64,000 nucleotides of DNA from contig NZ_JALBCV010000002.1 in NCBI RefSeq assembly GCF_022602565.1, positions 236,677 through 300,676 of the forward strand, written 5' to 3'. Below are positions 53,736-63,401 of the stretch, piece by piece; the first letter of the stretch is position 1, and each line of letters opens with the position of its first letter. The translations under genes and the position numbers were made by a program. A model generated the notes under the pieces. The model saw only the letters and a list, made by a program, of their open reading frames with translations. It did not search any database and was not told the origin of the DNA. Origin of the DNA: Rosenbergiella metrosideri. Its GTDB lineage: Bacteria > Pseudomonadota > Gammaproteobacteria > Enterobacterales > Enterobacteriaceae.

Positions 53736-54203
53736 ATGAATCACCCTAACACTCGTGTAAAGCCAACAATTGGCCCAATTAAAGATCTAGAAAACCATGT
53801 TGAAGGGTTTAAACAGGTTAGAGAAGCGCATCGACGCGAGCTTATCGATGACTACCTCGAGTTAATTTCTGATCTTATTCATGAGTTTGGCGAAGTCCGT
53901 CAGGTGGATATGGCTGCACGATTAGGTGTTTCACAACCTACTGTGGCAAAAATGTTGAAACGTTTAGCGGCTGCGGGGCTTATTCAGCAAATACCTTATC
54001 GTGGAGTATTCTTAACCCAAGAAGGTGAAAGCCTGGCTCAGCAAAGCCGAGAGCGCCATGCAATAGTTGAAGAATTTTTATTAAGCCTAGGAATCTCGCC
54101 AGAAGTCGCGCACTGTGACGCTGAAGGGATCGAACACCATGTTAGCGATGAGACCTTAGCCATTTTCAAAGCGTTTATCGCCAAAAACAAATCTAATCTC
54201 TAA
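53736..54203 (+). CDS. mntR: Manganese-responsive regulator MntR
   Basis: DtxR-family metalloregulator that represses mntH and mntS and activates mntP when Mn2+ is high. 155 residues, as in E. coli. The winged helix-turn-helix is [30 protein letters not shown] (split: [20 protein letters not shown] is the recognition part). The metal and dimer domain has [32 protein letters not shown] with Glu, His, Cys, Asp and His ligands. AAGGAA lies 7 bp before the ATG. Confidence 0.97.
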   Translation: MNHPNTRVKPTIGPIKDLENHVEGFKQVREAHRRELIDDYLELISDLIHEFGEVRQVDMAARLGVSQPTVAKMLKRLAAAGLIQQIPYRGVFLTQEGESLAQQSRERHAIVEEFLLSLGISPEVAHCDAEGIEHHVSDETLAIFKAFIAKNKSNL

Positions 54204-54661
54204 AGTAAGCCGTGAGAAATCGGTCTTTTCATTATAAAGAGTAGGGGGTAATTAGTGAGTATGGCTATTATTCCCTCAGCATTTTAACGCTGTTCTTTCG
54301 ACGTTATTGTTACCAAACCTCAAGACGTATTATTTTTTTTCTGAAAATTATGTTAATTAATCAAAATTCTTTTACACTATAAGAGAAAGTAATGAACACA
54401 ATTTCAGAATGGAATCAGTACCAGAATTATCTGAAACTGGTTTTTACTTAATAAAGTATATTTCACTGTCAAATTAAAAGCGTTTAATGATTTAACAATT
54501 TCAAAAGTAATGAATTTGTAATGAAGGTGTCAGATCTCTTTACCTTGAAATAATATTTATTTTTAAAATTAATATTTTCTAATTTTCTATTTATTTTCTA
54601 AACTAATTTCGGTAACCTTGGCATTATTGTGATTTTCAAAGTTTATAGAAAGGGAAAAATA
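54204..54661. other. AT-rich region upstream of hns
   Basis: About 460 bp, extremely AT-rich, with many T-A steps and A-tracts (54330-54620), as expected for a promoter autoregulated by H-NS binding. A 19-codon frame with a weak ribosome-binding site lies at 54391-54450, and an inverted TTTCAGA/TCTGAAA pair at about 54403/54430; neither is enough to call a gene. Confidence 0.55.
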
Positions 54662-55060
54662 ATGAGCGACGTTTTTAAACTACTGAACAATATCCGTACA
54701 CTTCGTGCGCAAGCTCGCGAAGTTGAGTTAACCGATCTGGAAGAGATTTTAGAAAAATTAACGACTGTCGTGACCGAACGTCGTGAAGAAATTGAAGCTG
54801 AAGAAGAATTAAACCGTGAGAAAGCAGAAAAGCTTTCTAAATACCGCGAATTATTAGCGGCCGAAGGTATCGACCCAAGCGAACTATTAGGCGCAGCTGA
54901 TACCAGTAAAAAACGTGCTAAACGTGCACCTCGCCCTGCTAAGTATGCTTATACTGACGAGAACGGTGAGAAGAAATCTTGGACTGGTCAGGGCCGTACT
55001 CCAGCCGCTATCAAAAAAGCGCTGGACGAAGGTAAATCACTGGATAGCTTCTTAATCTAA
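54662..55060 (+). CDS. hns: H-NS/StpA family nucleoid protein
   Basis: Xenogeneic silencer that binds AT-rich DNA. 132 residues from the ATG at 54662 ([20 protein letters not shown]), with AAAGGG upstream; the frame begins 33 bp earlier. Residues 1-80 are the coiled-coil oligomerisation part ([25 protein letters not shown], core [16 protein letters not shown]). Residues about 90-132 are the DNA-binding domain with [20 protein letters not shown], containing the QGR hook. E. coli H-NS has 137 residues and ends FLIKQ; this ends FLI. hns is not next to ybiT in E. coli, so this is either the moved main copy or a paralogue; sequence alone does not settle hns against stpA. Confidence 0.93.
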   Translation: MSDVFKLLNNIRTLRAQAREVELTDLEEILEKLTTVVTERREEIEAEEELNREKAEKLSKYRELLAAEGIDPSELLGAADTSKKRAKRAPRPAKYAYTDENGEKKSWTGQGRTPAAIKKALDEGKSLDSFLI

Positions 55061-55078
55061 GCTTCAGTGCTCCTTAAG

Positions 55079-55103
55079 AACCAGCGCTTGCGCTGGTTTT
55101 TTT
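55079..55103 (+). terminator. Terminator of hns
   Basis: AACCAGCG-CTTG-CGCTGGTT hairpin with seven T, 19 bp after the stop. Confidence 0.93.
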
Positions 55104-55242
55104 ATTATTTTTCTTTCTGTAATATTCAGAGAATTTTCCCAGATGAGTTATAATCACCTCATCATGTCGTGATTACACAGCGGTAAATTCTGTCAAGTCA
55201 TACTCCATCATTGCCCAACCCCATTAATTAAAAGGCTTAATC

Positions 55243-56835
55243 GTGTTAGTAACTAATAACGTAACCATGCAATTTGGTAGTAAACCACTATTTGAAAATA
55301 TTTCTGTAAAATTTGGCGGAGGTAATCGCTATGGGTTAATTGGCGCAAACGGTAGCGGCAAATCAACCTTTATGAAAATTTTGGGACGTGATTTACAACC
55401 AACGGCGGGTAATGTTGCGCAAGATACGAATGAGCGTATTGGTAAGCTACGCCAAGACCAGTTCGCTTTTGAAGCCTTCAGTGTCTTGGATACGGTAATA
55501 ATGGGCCACGATGAGTTATGGCAAATCAAGCAAGAAAGGGACCGTATTTACGCATTACCGGAAATGAGTGAAGAAGAGGGCTATAAGGTCGCCGATCTCG
55601 AAGTCCTGTATGGTGAAATGGATGGTTATAGCGCTGAAGCGCGTGCGGGAGAACTGTTACTGGGTGTTGGAATTGAGGTTGATTTACACTATGGCCCCAT
55701 GAGCGAAGTCGCTCCTGGCTGGAAGCTGCGTGTATTACTTGCTCAAGCACTCTTTTCTAATCCGGATATTCTGCTATTAGATGAACCGACCAACAACTTG
55801 GATATCGATACGATCCGCTGGTTAGAACAAACGTTAAATGAGCGTGATAGTACGATGGTTATTATTTCGCACGACCGTCACTTCCTAAATATGGTCTGCA
55901 CCCATATGGCCGATTTGGATTACGGTGAAATACGAGTCTATCCAGGTAACTACGATGAATACATGACTGCGGCTACGCAATCTCGTGAGCGCCTACTTTC
56001 AGATAATGCTAAGAAGAAAGCACAAATTGCAGAACTGCAATCTTTCGTTAGCCGCTTTAGTGCTAACGCATCGAAATCACGCCAAGCAACCTCGCGCGCG
56101 AAACAGATCGATAAAATTAAATTAGATGAAGTAAAAGCATCGAGCCGACAAAATCCCTTTATCCGCTTCGAACAAGATAAAAAACTTTTCCGTAATGCTC
56201 TAGAAGTTGAAGCATTAACCAAAGGATTTGATGACGGACCGCTATTTTCTAAACTGAGTCTTCTCCTCGAAGTCGGAGAGAAATTAGCTATTATTGGTGC
56301 CAACGGTATCGGTAAAACCACGTTACTTAAAACGTTAGTTGGCGAGGTTACGCCTGAAAGTGGCAGTGTTAAATGGTCTGAAAATGCTTCAATTGGTTAT
56401 TACGCACAAGACCATGAATACGAATTTGCTAATGACTTAACGGTTTTTGACTGGATGAGCCAATGGATGCAAGCGGGTGATGACGAGCAATCAGTAAGGA
56501 GTGTACTGGGGCGTTTACTGTTTAGCCAAGACGATATTAAAAAGCCGGCAAAAGTGCTATCTGGAGGGGAAAAGGGGCGGATGCTATTCGGTAAATTAAT
56601 GATGCAAAAACCGAATATCTTAATTATGGATGAGCCAACGAACCACTTAGATATGGAATCCATCGAATCTTTAAATATGGCGTTAGAAATGTTCGAAGGG
56701 ACTCTAATCTTTGTTTCACATGACCGCGAATTTGTCAGCTCCTTAGCCACTCGGGTTCTGGAAATTAAACCCGGTAAAGTCAGCGACTTTACCGGTAATT
56801 ATGAAGATTATCTCAATTCACAAGGTATTAACTAG
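55243..56835 (+). CDS. ybiT: ABC-F ATPase YbiT
   Basis: Soluble twin-ABC ATPase of the ABC-F group that acts at the ribosomal E site in translation control. 530 residues, as in E. coli. Starts at GTG ([20 protein letters not shown]), with AAAGG upstream. Domain 1 Walker [10 protein letters not shown] (about 36-44), Walker [15 protein letters not shown]. The linker [25 protein letters not shown] is the P-site tRNA interaction motif region. Domain 2 Walker [10 protein letters not shown], signature [14 protein letters not shown], Walker [15 protein letters not shown]. Very close to E. coli along its length. Confidence 0.96.
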   Translation: MLVTNNVTMQFGSKPLFENISVKFGGGNRYGLIGANGSGKSTFMKILGRDLQPTAGNVAQDTNERIGKLRQDQFAFEAFSVLDTVIMGHDELWQIKQERDRIYALPEMSEEEGYKVADLEVLYGEMDGYSAEARAGELLLGVGIEVDLHYGPMSEVAPGWKLRVLLAQALFSNPDILLLDEPTNNLDIDTIRWLEQTLNERDSTMVIISHDRHFLNMVCTHMADLDYGEIRVYPGNYDEYMTAATQSRERLLSDNAKKKAQIAELQSFVSRFSANASKSRQATSRAKQIDKIKLDEVKASSRQNPFIRFEQDKKLFRNALEVEALTKGFDDGPLFSKLSLLLEVGEKLAIIGANGIGKTTLLKTLVGEVTPESGSVKWSENASIGYYAQDHEYEFANDLTVFDWMSQWMQAGDDEQSVRSVLGRLLFSQDDIKKPAKVLSGGEKGRMLFGKLMMQKPNILIMDEPTNHLDMESIESLNMALEMFEGTLIFVSHDREFVSSLATRVLEIKPGKVSDFTGNYEDYLNSQGIN

Positions 56836-56854
56836 TGAACACTGTGCCTAACTC

Positions 56855-57613
56855 TTATTGAGGATAGGCACAAAGCCTACAGTGTGGATTTCGCTTTACC
56901 TTTAACGAGGTAAAGCTGAAATTCATCGCATCGTAAAGCAGGTACCGGCCTTGTGTGGTACTGCCATACTGGGTCAAATGCCTAATCGCTTCCATTGCTT
57001 GCAAACTCCCGATAATTCCAGTCAGCGGTGCCATCACGCCATTTTCTACGCAGCTACCGATAGGTTCGCCAAAAAAATGGCTGAGACACTCGTAGCAAGG
57101 CTCGTCCTTCTGCCAAGTAAAGCTGATCACACAACCTTCCATTCGGATAGCTGCGCCTGAAATAAGCGGAGTAGAGGTCGCAAAACAATGACGATTTATC
57201 TGCTGGCGGCTCGAAAGCTGGTCGGTGCAATCGATAACTATCTGCTGTTCAGCACAGTGGGCGAGCCATTCACTGGATTCATCAAACGCTTGCTGCGCAA
57301 TATTTACTCGACACTCTGGATTACGCATGGCGAGCTGATGTTGTGCTACCTCAACTTTTGCTTTCCCGCAGTCGGTCTCAGTGAAGAGTATCTGTCTAGG
57401 AAGGTTAGAGAGGCTGACGGTATCGGGATCAACCAATGTTAGCTGGCCGATGCCACTTGAGGCTAAATAAGTCGCCACAACGCAGCCCAATCCTCCCATT
57501 CCTACAATCATGACTTTTGCTGCGGCGAGCTGTTGCTGCTTATCAATATCAAAATCTTTTAAGGCTATTTGCCGGTCGTAGCGTAATAACGCATTATCAG
57601 ATAAAGGCATCAT
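56855..57613 (-). CDS. moeB: Molybdopterin-synthase adenylyltransferase MoeB
   Basis: E1-like enzyme that adenylylates the MoaD C-terminus. 252 residues (E. coli 249). Blocks: LLRYDRQIALKDFDIDKQQQL, VMIVGMGGLGCVVATYLASSGIG (ATP loop), DTVSLSNLPRQILF, VIDCTDQLSSRQQINR, and zinc-binding CYECLSHFFG plus CRLCAYPQ. Its ATG overlaps the moeA stop by 4 bp (ATGA); AAAGGCATC lies upstream. Partner of moaD in this window. Confidence 0.96.
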   Translation of the reverse strand: MMPLSDNALLRYDRQIALKDFDIDKQQQLAAAKVMIVGMGGLGCVVATYLASSGIGQLTLVDPDTVSLSNLPRQILFTETDCGKAKVEVAQHQLAMRNPECRVNIAQQAFDESSEWLAHCAEQQIVIDCTDQLSSRQQINRHCFATSTPLISGAAIRMEGCVISFTWQKDEPCYECLSHFFGEPIGSCVENGVMAPLTGIIGSLQAMEAIRHLTQYGSTTQGRYLLYDAMNFSFTSLKVKRNPHCRLCAYPQ

Positions 57614-58842
57614 GCACCGTTTAAAAATTCGGGGAAGGGTTGAATGGTCACACTCTCTCCCTGTGATAATGAACCCGATTCACGCGGCAAACAGATAAAA
57701 CAGTTGGCATGAGTAAAGGTACTGAACATATGCGAGCCCTGTTTTTCGTCCGCTGTGACGTGGAGTTCACCGTACTGAGATCTATAATATCCGCGCTGAA
57801 ATTCGGTTCGGCCCGGCTGCTTAGCGATTGGGGCCGTCAACTTTGCAGTGAAGGAAGTGAAAGGCGCAGCAGTGATCCCTTGTAAGCGGAGGATCATTGG
57901 GTAAACCAGCTGACAAAAAGTCACTACAGCTGAAACTGGATTACCGGGTAATCCACAAAATAGGCTTTCGCGTAATCGTCCGAAGGCGAAAGGCTTCCCG
58001 GGTTTCATCGCTAACTTCCAGAACGTAATGTCCCCGCATTCCAATAGTACATCCCGGGTATAGTCAGCAGCCCCTACCGATACGCCACCAGTACTGATGA
58101 CCAAGTCAGCTTGGTGATCCGCGCGGTGGAAAGAATCGGTCAGTGACGGTTTATTATCTGGGATAATGCCTAGGTCGATCACAACACAGCCTAGGCGTTG
58201 TAGCATGAGTGAAATCGCAAAGCGGTTAGTGTCGTATATCTGCCCAGCCGCAAGAGGGTTTCCTGGTAAGACCAGCTCATCTCCGGTCGAAAAAATCGCT
58301 ACGCGCAGAGGGCGGGTGACCTTAACGTTTTGTATACCTAAAGATGCCAGGAGAGGAAGATCTTTCACTTTAAGGCGGACACCTGCCTCAAGTACGACTT
58401 GTCCTTGACGAATATCTTCACCCACTCGGCGAATATTTTGCCCAGCTTTTACGGCTGATTTCAGCTGAATACCTTGTGTTGTCCTTGTGGTCTGCTCTTG
58501 CATGATAACGGCTTCACAGCCTTCGGGGATCGGTGCTCCTGTCATAATCTGGATAACATAACCGTCGGGCAGGGAACTAGGATAGGGGTTACCTGCGAAC
58601 GCTTGACCAGCTATCGGTAAAGTTTGATCGGCGTGGAGATCAGACAGCCGTAAAGCATAGCCATCCATCGCTGAGTTATCGAAACTAGGCACATTGAGTG
58701 GAGAGATAATTGGCTCGGCCGTCACCCAACCCAAAGCCTCATTAATGTTAAGCGTTTGTGAGGCAATAAGAGGGGAAAGATCACCGAGTAAAAGTGCTTG
58801 GGCGTCTTCGACAGAGAGTAGGTCCGCGGTAAAGGGTTCCAT
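57610..58842 (-). CDS. moeA: Molybdopterin molybdotransferase MoeA
   Basis: Inserts molybdate into adenylylated molybdopterin. 410 residues from the ATG at 58842 (MEPFTADLLSVEDAQALL), with GAGG 9 bp upstream; E. coli 411. The frame extends 24 codons further without fit. Blocks: VPSFDNSAMDGYALRL with the Asp, IMTGAPIPEGCEAVIMQEQT, NIRRVGEDIRQGQ, FSTGDELVLPG, YDTNRF, STGGVSVGAADYTRDVL, KPGKPFAFGRL, and CGLPGNPVSAVVTF. First gene of moeAB. Confidence 0.96.
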   Translation of the reverse strand: MEPFTADLLSVEDAQALLLGDLSPLIASQTLNINEALGWVTAEPIISPLNVPSFDNSAMDGYALRLSDLHADQTLPIAGQAFAGNPYPSSLPDGYVIQIMTGAPIPEGCEAVIMQEQTTRTTQGIQLKSAVKAGQNIRRVGEDIRQGQVVLEAGVRLKVKDLPLLASLGIQNVKVTRPLRVAIFSTGDELVLPGNPLAAGQIYDTNRFAISLMLQRLGCVVIDLGIIPDNKPSLTDSFHRADHQADLVISTGGVSVGAADYTRDVLLECGDITFWKLAMKPGKPFAFGRLRESLFCGLPGNPVSAVVTFCQLVYPMILRLQGITAAPFTSFTAKLTAPIAKQPGRTEFQRGYYRSQYGELHVTADEKQGSHMFSTFTHANCFICLPRESGSLSQGESVTIQPFPEFLNGA

Positions 58843-59108
58843 CTTAACCTCGTTCAATGGGGGTAATTGACTATAGATTAACACGTTAGCAACGTTTGCC
58901 GAGCGGAGGAGCATCTTCTTTTCGCAGTGATAATAGGGCTTACGCTAACGAATCAGCATGGTAACTACGCGTTCATCTGTCTTAGCGTGCCATGATGAGA
59001 GACTCAACCTTGAAAAAAAATTGTAAATTTTTTAACACGACTGTAGATACTGACACTCTGTCAGGATATCCTCATTTTCAACGAGTTAATTAGGATTGAG
59101 TAAAAATA

Positions 59109-60305
59109 ATGCGCCCATTAAAGATGTCAACCCCGCTTCGCCCAGCGTTACTCGCTGTATTGATCATTGCCCCAAGCATTGCTTTTGCCGAGCCTCAACC
59201 TAATGCTCCGCAGGTTGAGGCTAAAGCATGGGTTCTAATGGACTATGATAGCGGCAAAGTCCTCACCGAATCGCATGCCGATGACCGATTAGATCCTGCC
59301 AGTTTAACCAAAATGATGACCAGCTATGTGGTAGGTCAAGCATTGAAAAGTGGAAAAATCAAGTCGACGGATAACGTAACCATTGGTCAAGACGCGTGGG
59401 CCACGGGAAATCCAAAATTGCGTGGCTCGTCGGTGATGTTCCTGAAACCGGGTTCACAGGTCTCTGTGGCTGATCTCAATCGCGGAGTCGTCATCCAATC
59501 AGGAAATGATGCTTGTATCGCGCTTGCTGATTATGTCGCGGGCAGCCAAGATACCTTTATTGGCTTAATGAATAATTATAGTCAAAAGCTCGGCCTTAAG
59601 AATACCCACTTCACCACCGTGCATGGACTAGATGAGCCTGGTCAATACAGTACCGCACGTGATATGGCACTGATTGGCCAAGCCTTAATCCGTGATGTAC
59701 CGGAAGAATACGCACTGAACAAAGAGAAAGAGTTTAGCTTCAATAATATTCGTCAACCTAACCGTAACCGTCTATTGTGGAATTCATCACTGAATGTTGA
59801 TGGAATTAAAACGGGATACACCTCAGGAGCGGGTAATAATTTAGTGGCTTCTGCGACATCCGGAAATATGCGCCTTATCTCAGTGGTGCTGGGTGCGAAT
59901 ACAGACGCTATCCGTTTTCGTGAGAGCGAAAAATTGTTGAATTGGGGCTTCCAAAACTTCGAAACGTTGTCACCTATCAAAGCGGGGAAACCTTTCATAC
60001 AGACTAAAGTCTGGTTTGGCGAGACGAAGCAGGCAGCGCTGGGTGTAATGGACAACGCTTCTGTTACCGTTCCTAAAGGTCAGGTGAATGCCTTAAAAGC
60101 AGATTACACATTAAACCAAAACCAGCTTTCTGCACCGCTGACTAAAGGGCAGGTGGTCGGCCAAGTGAATTTTCAAATCAACGGGAAAGTTGTCGATCAG
60201 AAACCTTTAGTCGTCTTAGACGATGTGAAAGAGGGGGGAATGTTCAGCCGCTTAGTTGACTATGTCTGGCTCCATATCTCTGCCCTGTTTGCTAAATGGT
60301 TCTAA
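59109..60305 (+). CDS. dacC: D-alanyl-D-alanine carboxypeptidase DacC (PBP6)
   Basis: Periplasmic, C-terminally membrane-anchored DD-carboxypeptidase that trims pentapeptides. 398 residues (E. coli DacC 400). Signal peptide 1-27 ending AFA; the ATG at 59124 is an alternative start. SxxK is SLTK at about 66, SxN is SGN in [18 protein letters not shown] is [18 protein letters not shown]. The last 20 residues ([20 protein letters not shown], an amphipathic helix) are the membrane anchor. Placed by ybjG as in E. coli, which favours dacC over dacA. Confidence 0.94.
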   Translation: MRPLKMSTPLRPALLAVLIIAPSIAFAEPQPNAPQVEAKAWVLMDYDSGKVLTESHADDRLDPASLTKMMTSYVVGQALKSGKIKSTDNVTIGQDAWATGNPKLRGSSVMFLKPGSQVSVADLNRGVVIQSGNDACIALADYVAGSQDTFIGLMNNYSQKLGLKNTHFTTVHGLDEPGQYSTARDMALIGQALIRDVPEEYALNKEKEFSFNNIRQPNRNRLLWNSSLNVDGIKTGYTSGAGNNLVASATSGNMRLISVVLGANTDAIRFRESEKLLNWGFQNFETLSPIKAGKPFIQTKVWFGETKQAALGVMDNASVTVPKGQVNALKADYTLNQNQLSAPLTKGQVVGQVNFQINGKVVDQKPLVVLDDVKEGGMFSRLVDYVWLHISALFAKWF

Positions 60306-60326
60306 TGAGTACTGAATAGCGAACAT

Positions 60327-60370
60327 AAAAAAGCCAGGATTATGGAGTCAGTCCATTGCCTGGCTTTTTT
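60327..60370 (+). terminator. Terminator of dacC
   Basis: AAAAAAGCCAGG ... CCTGGCTTTTTT outer stem with an inner ATGGA/TCCAT stem; ends in six T. Confidence 0.88.
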
Positions 60371-60384
60371 GTCTCAAACAATCG

Positions 60385-60990
60385 TTAATGTTGTGTCCAA
60401 CCCCAGCGGATAGGTAAGGCAAAGAGTTGGCGATACACTTTATGAGCGAAGCTTAAAAGTGCTTGTCCATAAAATCTCCAACCAAGCTCGGCCGATAAAC
60501 AGCCAATCATCCCCACCAGCAGTCCGCCGACCATGTCGAGTGGCCAGTGCACACCAAGATAAATACGTGACCATGCGATTAACACGCCAACGGTAAGTAG
60601 TGCAATGCCCGACCACGCGCGATGCCAGAATAGGAAGGCTAAACTGAACGTAAAGATAAAGGTACCGTGATCGCTTGGGAAAGAGGTATCTGCAGAGTGA
60701 TTCAACCACTGATATCCCAAGCCAATCGCGAAGGGGCGAGGATGTGGGAATATTACACCAATGACGAAGGAAAACACGATAGCGTAGAATAAAGCAGTTG
60801 CTGTCTTAAGGACCAACTCACGGCGCGAATCTAAGCAATTTTTAGGTGACCAGAGCCATAGACTGACCACGAGTAACGGAATGATACCGATAACATCTTT
60901 AGCCAAAATGGTGGCAAAATTAATCAACCAATGGGGAGAATCTGGAGTCGCATTAAGCCATAAAAAAAGTTGAGTATTCAACTGCTCCAT
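60385..60990 (-). CDS. ybjG: Undecaprenyl pyrophosphate phosphatase YbjG
   Basis: PAP2-type integral membrane phosphatase that recycles undecaprenyl pyrophosphate. 201 residues from the ATG at 60990 (MEQLNTQLFLWLNATPDS), chosen by similarity (E. coli 198); AAGGAG is 12 bp upstream, and an in-frame ATG at 61023 would lie after it. PAP2 motifs: GVIFPHPRPF (motif 1), SFPSDHGTFIFTF (motif 2), and WSRIYLGVHWPLDMVGGL (motif 3 with catalytic Arg/His). About five transmembrane segments. Confidence 0.95.
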   Translation of the reverse strand: MEQLNTQLFLWLNATPDSPHWLINFATILAKDVIGIIPLLVVSLWLWSPKNCLDSRRELVLKTATALFYAIVFSFVIGVIFPHPRPFAIGLGYQWLNHSADTSFPSDHGTFIFTFSLAFLFWHRAWSGIALLTVGVLIAWSRIYLGVHWPLDMVGGLLVGMIGCLSAELGWRFYGQALLSFAHKVYRQLFALPIRWGWTQH

Positions 60991-61106
60991 AATATCACTA
61001 TTCTCCTTAAGGGTGGGTAGCATTAATTGTTAACGTTTAATGTTAATATAATTAATGTTTTGCGACTAGGGTGAAAAGTCTTATCTTTTCACCCTTAAGC
61101 TGATGA

Positions 61107-62789
61107 TTAGCCGCCTGGCCACAACATCACCACAAGTGTCCCAGCAAGGGTCAGAATAACGTTAGCAATCGCATAGGTCCCTGCATACCCTAACGCGGGA
61201 ATACTGCTGCGTGCGGTATCGCTAATAATTTCTAGCGCTGGGGCGCAGGTGCGCGCCCCCATCAATGCACCGAACAGCATCGCTCGGTTCATTCGTAACA
61301 CATAAGCGCCGAAACAGTAACAGACCACCACAGGTAGAAGACTGACGACGACGCCACACAACAGCATGGAAAGCCCGTTCTCACCCAGCCCATGATGTAA
61401 GCCACTGCCTGCGCTTAAGCCGACACCGGCCATAAAGACCAGCAATCCAAATTCTTTTACCATGGTCAATGCCCCTTGCGGGATATAACCGAAGGTTGGG
61501 TGGTTGGCGCGTAAGAAACCGAGCATAATCCCTGCAAAAAGTAGCCCTGCCGCATTACCAATACCAAAGCCAAAATTACTGAATTGAAATGTCACCATAC
61601 CGATCATCAATCCAACGATAAAGAAGGAACAAAAGGCCAGTAGGTCGGTCATTTGACTGTGGATAGCGACAAAACCAATACGGTCGGCAATACTCTTTAC
61701 CCGTCTTGTCTCACCGCTAATCTGTAAGATATCTCCCTTATTTAATAAGATATCGTCATCAATAGGCATTTCGATCTGGTTACGGATGACACGGTTAAGA
61801 AAGCATCCATGATCGGTTAAGCGAAGTTTCCCTAGACGCTTATTGACTGCATTATGGTTTTTTACCACGATCTCTTCGGTGACAATTCGCATATCCAGTA
61901 GATCACGATCGAACACCTCTTTCCCATGACGGAAACTAGGATCTAAGCGTGCATGCGCATCGGGATATCCCACTAAAGAGATATCATCACCTTCTTGTAA
62001 CACTGCGTCGCCGTCTGGGCTAGCCAAGATACCGTTACGTCGGATTCGCTCGATATAGCAGCCCGTGTGACGATAAATCCCAAGTTCGCGTAAGTTTTTA
62101 CCGCCACTCCACTCGACAAGTTCTTTTCCGACACGGTAGGCACGGATAACCGGTAAAAAAACCTTACGCTGGCTATCGGCATCTAAGCCGCGCTCGCGTG
62201 CGATTTGCTGTGCGCTGGTGGGAAGATCCTGGTGTTGTAACCGTGGAAGGTAGCGGGCAGCAAAGATCAAACTGACCAGGCCAATTAAATAGGTCAAGGC
62301 ATAGCCTAGGCTGAGATTATCTTGCAATACGGCGAGTTGTTGGGGGTCACTAATCACTTGCCGGAGTGTGTCTCCGGCCCCGACCAGTACCGGTGTAGAG
62401 GTCATCGAGCCTGCCAATATTCCAGCAGAGAGGCCAATATCCCAGTGAAAAAGTTTGCCCAAGCCCAGCACGATCAGTAATGCACTGCCAACCATCACTA
62501 GCGCCAGCATTAAATAGTTTTTCCCATCACGGAAAAAAATTGAAAAGAAATTAGGTCCGGCTTCGATACCCACGCAGAAAATAAACAGCATGAAACCCAA
62601 GCTCAGCGCATTAGTATTAATAGAGTAATGTTGTTCGCCTAGCAGCAGTGAGACCACCAGTACCCCAATTGAGCTACCGAGCTGGATACTGCCAAGCCGA
62701 ATTTTTCCTAGGCAAAGACCGAGAGAGAGCACTACAAAAAGAAGCAAGACATCATTGGCGCTGAGCAAATTTGCAACGTTTATATTCAC
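61107..62789 (-). CDS. ybjL: YbjL, aspartate:alanine antiporter family protein
   Basis: Membrane protein of the AspT/YidE family, transport substrate in enterics not firmly known. 560 residues (E. coli 561), starting at GTG ([18 protein letters not shown]). Two membrane halves of about five helices each flank two cytoplasmic RCK_C (TrkA-C) domains at about 205-375, recognised by [26 protein letters not shown] and [26 protein letters not shown]. The conserved half-repeats are [16 protein letters not shown] and [18 protein letters not shown]. Closely similar to E. coli throughout. Confidence 0.94.
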   Translation of the reverse strand: MNINVANLLSANDVLLLFVVLSLGLCLGKIRLGSIQLGSSIGVLVVSLLLGEQHYSINTNALSLGFMLFIFCVGIEAGPNFFSIFFRDGKNYLMLALVMVGSALLIVLGLGKLFHWDIGLSAGILAGSMTSTPVLVGAGDTLRQVISDPQQLAVLQDNLSLGYALTYLIGLVSLIFAARYLPRLQHQDLPTSAQQIARERGLDADSQRKVFLPVIRAYRVGKELVEWSGGKNLRELGIYRHTGCYIERIRRNGILASPDGDAVLQEGDDISLVGYPDAHARLDPSFRHGKEVFDRDLLDMRIVTEEIVVKNHNAVNKRLGKLRLTDHGCFLNRVIRNQIEMPIDDDILLNKGDILQISGETRRVKSIADRIGFVAIHSQMTDLLAFCSFFIVGLMIGMVTFQFSNFGFGIGNAAGLLFAGIMLGFLRANHPTFGYIPQGALTMVKEFGLLVFMAGVGLSAGSGLHHGLGENGLSMLLCGVVVSLLPVVVCYCFGAYVLRMNRAMLFGALMGARTCAPALEIISDTARSSIPALGYAGTYAIANVILTLAGTLVVMLWPGG

Positions 62790-62971
62790 GAGTCAATTTT
62801 CATTAATAAGTCGAAGAGTGATTCCATCAGCCAGCGTTGAGCTCAGGCTGTTGGTTCTAAAAAAACAGACTCATTCTAATCGTTCACTTGCCTAACTGCT
62901 ATGACTGATTGAGAGAAAAAATGATTTAGACAGAGGGATGGCGGGTACTGATACATCAGTACCCGAAGAGA

Positions 62972-63235
62972 TTATTGATATAATCCGAGGTGTTGCTTGG
63001 CGTAGGCTTCAAACTCGGTAAAGCCGCCAACGTGGGATTCGTCGATGAATATTTGCGGAACAGTTTCCACCGTCTTCCCTGCGCTTTTCGATAAATCGTC
63101 TTTGCTGATCCCCTCAGCGTGAATATCCACATAGCGATAGCTAAAATCGTCACGCTCTTCAGTCAGTTTATCCGCCAACTCTTTGGCACGGACACAATAG
63201 GGGCAGGCCGGACGACCAAAAATTACCACAAACAT
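62972..63235 (-). CDS. grxA: Glutaredoxin 1 GrxA
   Basis: Glutathione-dependent dithiol oxidoreductase that reduces ribonucleotide reductase and other disulfides. 87 residues from the ATG at 63235 (E. coli 85), with AAAGGAGC 4 bp upstream; the open frame runs on to 63268 without fit. Active site CPYC at residues 11-14 (GRPACPYCVRAK), cis-Pro in ETVPQIF, and the glutathione site VGGFTEFEAY. Divergent from nfsA as in E. coli, where both respond to oxidative stress. Confidence 0.97.
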   Translation of the reverse strand: MFVVIFGRPACPYCVRAKELADKLTEERDDFSYRYVDIHAEGISKDDLSKSAGKTVETVPQIFIDESHVGGFTEFEAYAKQHLGLYQ

Positions 63236-63401
63236 AACAGCTCCTTTGAAGAATGAACGATTTATCATGCCTTGCTGGCTGAAAGATTGGAAGTTGAGAA
63301 GAGGGATTATCGTCGATTCCGCACAATTGGTGAGTCGGTAGAGATGTTAGGCGGTTGAATTATAGCTACACTTACGTTTTACCAAATTTTTGGAGTGCGT
63401 T

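Noticed and set aside
54391-54450. 19-codon frame upstream of hns
   Set aside because: Weak ribosome-binding site, no similarity recognised, and the region is expected to be regulatory.
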